Part shown: piece by piece, positions 23,967 to 25,529 of the stretch | How positions within the stretch are numbered: position 1 is the stretch's first letter | Layout of the letters: every line of letters starts with the position of its first letter | Origin: Akkermansiaceae bacterium UBA956 | GTDB taxonomy: Bacteria > Verrucomicrobiota > Verrucomicrobiia > Verrucomicrobiales > Akkermansiaceae | Assembly: GCA_002293145.1 (NCBI GenBank) | Contig: DBCO01000008.1 | Coordinates: forward strand, 22,979 to 48,507 | DNA length: 25,529 bases | Direction of reading: 5' to 3' | Notes under the pieces: generated by a model | The model's input: only the letters and a program-made list of their open reading frames with translations | What the model was told of the DNA's origin: nothing | The model's database searches: none | Position numbers and translations under genes: made by a program

Positions 23967-24245
23967 TCAGTCATTCAAAATGCGAGGGTGTTTCAAGAAA
24001 TGATGCTTTATTTGCTTATCCAAAAATCTCCTTCCACTCCCACTTTTTAAATACCTTTCTCTACCTTCCGCATCTTTCTTTTCGAGGTATGCCTCGTAGT
24101 AAATCAAAGCCCAAGGTAATCGAGCTTTTGTGGACTGAGACTCTCCTGATTGATGCTGTATCAGGCGCTTTTTCAAATCTCCCGTCATGCCAATATACAA
24201 GCCTGAATCTTTTCCCGATTGGAGAATATACACGAAGTAAAACAT
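23967..24245 (-). CDS. Small GIY-YIG nuclease-family protein (UPF0213-like)
   Basis: A 92-residue single-domain protein, the usual size of stand-alone GIY-YIG proteins. It shows YFVYILQS (the GIY position), GLYIGMTGDLKKRLIQHQSG (YIG, catalytic Arg near 27), and a helix KKDAEGRERYLKSGSGRRFL with the metal-binding Glu of the family, so the nuclease fold looks intact. Stand-alone members are common, of uncertain role. Here the gene sits inside a broken integrase gene, tightly bordered by palindromic elements in inverted orientation (copy C after the stop, copy D before the start). The ATG at 24245 follows TTATAAGGC; AT-rich sequence upstream could hold a promoter. A role in spreading the palindromes is a hypothesis only. 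Confidence 0.86.
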   Translation of the reverse strand: MFYFVYILQSGKDSGLYIGMTGDLKKRLIQHQSGESQSTKARLPWALIYYEAYLEKKDAEGRERYLKSGSGRRFLDKQIKHHFLKHPRILND

Positions 24246-24297
24246 GCCTTATAACACTATAATTGAACAGCTAACCATCACAATAAAATGAAAAAGA

Positions 24298-24325
24298 TCG
24301 CGTGAGGCGCAGCCTTTTTACGCGA
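24298..24325 (-). repeat. Palindromic element copy D, upstream border of the GIY-YIG gene
   Basis: On the minus strand: outer arms TCGCGT/ACGCGA, an A-rich bulge (one A longer than the others) opposed by C, inner stem AGGC/GCCT, loop TGC. Almost the same as copy B. It directly follows the last intact codon (TGG) of the integrase N-terminal piece. Confidence 0.76.
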
Positions 24326-24535
24326 CCATTTCTCCCGAGGCCGATCTTCGCGTAAAACTTCTTGCCTCCAGAAAAGTTTCGCAGCATCACGATTCGCCTC
24401 CATCTCATAACGAAGCCGAAAATTCTCGAACCATTCGAGAACTAGCAAAAATCCGCTTCGCTCCCGATCGGTGAGTCCACGAAACTCAGACAAATCTTTT
24501 CGCCAACAACAACGTGTTTTGGTAGATGCACTCAT
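24326..24535 (-). pseudogene. Integron-type tyrosine recombinase, N-terminal piece
   Basis: Seventy codons from an ATG at 24535: MSASTKTRCC..., SGFLLVLEWFENFRLRYEME, ANRDAAKLFWRQEVLRED and RPREKW. The stretch AAKLFWRQEV...RPREKW is what I recall from the N-terminal region of integron-like integrases of Verrucomicrobiota, leading into the core-binding domain. The homology stops precisely at copy D of the palindromic element; the open frame beyond it (to 24278) reads only repeat and AT-rich sequence. About 200 residues of core domain expected between this piece and WLFPAKQ are missing, with the GIY-YIG gene and its two palindromes in their place. No attI or attC site was recognised upstream. 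Assignment is firmer for the pair of pieces together than for this one alone. Confidence 0.65.
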
Positions 24536-24865
24536 GACGACCAACCAAAAAACAAAAAATGCAGTGCAAGTCAATAAAAAATGTTCAAAAGAACACTGTT
24601 CATAAAGCCGTAAAATGAACTTCTCTAAATTTCCCTTCTACGATTACAGAAGAAAACGTATGTATATCAACTGAACCATCGTGCTTACAGAAAACACGTA
24701 AAATACAGCTGATATACACCCGATCCCGTGAAAAAATGCTTGCAATATAAGCAAAAATCGTTTTTTCTTATCCTGTCAACCCCACTTGATATATCACGGT
24801 GGGATACTGCTAATAAATACTGTTCTGTAAAATAATCCTCCGAGTTCTCCCACAATATTTCAAAT
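24536..24865. promoter_or_regulatory. AT-rich divergent upstream region with TGATATA palindromes
   Basis: No gene is convincing here. It holds TGTATATCAACTG (24661-24673) and CAGCTGATATACA (24706-24718), an inverted repeat with 13 bp arms and one mismatch, and then TGATATATCA (24787-24796), a perfect 10 bp palindrome nested in CCCAC...GTGGG (24781-24803). TTGATA at 24786-24791 could be a -35 element, with GCTAAT or TAATAA after 17 or 19 bases as -10. The palindrome thus overlaps the probable promoter of the plus-strand gene that follows and may be its operator. Confidence 0.4.
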
Positions 24866-25529
24866 ATGGACAACGACCAAGAACCAACCACAAAGCCGAA
24901 GAAGAAGCTTACGAAAAAATCTGCCACGAAAATCGCGTCAAAAGCTACAAAGAAGACTGCTAAGGCTAGACCTGCAAGTCCAGCAGGACAGACAAACTAC
25001 CCGCGGCACAGCATCTCCGATGCTCTTCGTATCCCTACAGCTATTCTCGACCAGAACGCAGGTAAATCCTGCACGGATGATCAGGCGGCTGGATTTATTG
25101 GTATTAAATCTGCGGCGGGTCCAACGGGAGTCGAGATTAGTTCTGGAATAAAATACGGCTTTTTAAATCGGCCAGGAAGCAAGCAGCTCGAAGTAACAGA
25201 CCTAGGCCGCCAAGTCATCAGGCCGACATCTAGTGGCGATGTTGCGAAAGGTTACCAGCAAGCTGTTCTTAATGCCCCGGTTCTGTCGGATGTTTATAAA
25301 CACTATCGAGGCGAGAATCTCCCTGATCGGCAATTTTTCGACAATGCTTTAGAAGATACCTTTTCGATTCCAAAAGAAAAGCTCAGCGAGTTTAAGGATA
25401 TTTTCACATCGTCACTTCGCACGGCTTCGCTTCTCGAAGAACATGATGGGAGAATCAGGGTTCTGGATGCCGCCAGTTCAATGGAGACTGCCGAGGAATC
25501 TTCGGCACAGTCATCCCACAGCCTGAGCA
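24866..25529 (+). CDS. Lys/Ala-rich-tailed protein with winged-helix-like domain, cut by window end
   Basis: The frame is open from the ATG at 24866 to the edge, 221 codons so far. The first ~40 residues are a basic Lys/Ala/Thr tail (KKKLTKKSATKIASKATKKT) like histone H1-type tails, suggesting nucleic-acid contact. A domain follows: YPRHSISDALRIPTAILDQN, AGKSCTDDQAAGFIGIKSA, GIKYGFLNRPGSKQLEVTDL, GRQVIRP, then VLSDVYKHYRGENLPDRQFF and a final helix-turn region. I associate this layout (helical N-terminus, winged-helix 'LTxLG' strand, then the 'LP...F' block) with the N-terminal part of bacterial TIR-like nucleotide-binding proteins (PF10137 type), some of which belong to defence systems. That C-terminal domain would be outside the window, so the assignment is inference; the coding call itself is good. 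Confidence 0.7.
   Translation, partial: MDNDQEPTTKPKKKLTKKSATKIASKATKKTAKARPASPAGQTNYPRHSISDALRIPTAILDQNAGKSCTDDQAAGFIGIKSAAGPTGVEISSGIKYGFLNRPGSKQLEVTDLGRQVIRPTSSGDVAKGYQQAVLNAPVLSDVYKHYRGENLPDRQFFDNALEDTFSIPKEKLSEFKDIFTSSLRTASLLEEHDGRIRVLDAASSMETAEESSAQSSHSLS

Noticed and set aside
24536..24865. An integron attI/attC site beside the integrase
   Set aside because: The inverted repeats found do not carry the R'/R'' core (GTTRRRY and RYYYAAC) arrangement, so they were treated as operator-like sites.
24685..24927. An 80-codon minus-strand hydrophobic frame
   Set aside because: It overlaps the promoter and start of the plus-strand gene at 24866, and its composition follows from AT-rich DNA.

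Overview
The window fits a member of the Verrucomicrobiota. It holds a Verru_Chthon cassette protein A homologue, a PEP-CTERM tail of the style common in that phylum, a secreted beta-strand-repeat protein ending in an Asp-rich calcium-binding motif, a eukaryote-type (GSII) glutamine synthetase, and genes that mostly lack Shine-Dalgarno sites. No rRNA, tRNA or CRISPR array was seen.

Layout. At 1-1619 (minus) lies a two-gene operon: a TIM-barrel 'phosphoenolpyruvate hydrolase-like' protein followed by a Tm-1-like (UPF0261) protein cut by the window edge. At 1714-6125 (minus) are a secreted protein of unknown function, a stand-alone Verru_Chthon protein A and a PEP-CTERM tail without a signal peptide. 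At 6276-9011 (minus) is a large secreted beta-helix-type protein with a GC-rich core. An AraC regulator (plus) diverges from it and converges on a rhamnogalacturonan-acetylesterase-like SGNH hydrolase. From 11.4 to 15.3 kb come a possible structured RNA, nuoA (minus), agmatine deiminase (plus), and nuoB-nuoC-rhomboid protease (plus); the complex I genes are split and nuoD does not follow nuoC. A PP2C phosphatase (minus) and GSII glutamine synthetase (plus) are divergent, with a near-consensus sigma-54 promoter between them. From 17.7 to 23.0 kb (minus) an ABC sugar importer (ATPase, permease, SMP-30 lactonase, lipoprotein binding protein) runs straight into yceD-rpmF and ends at a strong terminator.

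The accessory end (23.0-25.5 kb) is the most unusual part. An integron-type tyrosine recombinase gene has been broken into pieces, and every break coincides with one of four copies of a short palindromic element. The four copies share one architecture, with compensatory changes in the inner stem. They alternate in orientation. One inverted pair is a tight doublet about 69 bp long; the other pair closely flanks an intact GIY-YIG nuclease gene. This resembles an autonomous element plus its miniature derivative, a REPIN-like system that may use a GIY-YIG nuclease instead of a RAYT transposase. The mobility idea is inference. Past it, a gene cut by the window edge has a Lys/Ala-rich N-terminus and a winged-helix-like domain of a kind I associate with TIR-like nucleotide-binding proteins. 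Several TGATATA palindromes lie in its promoter region.
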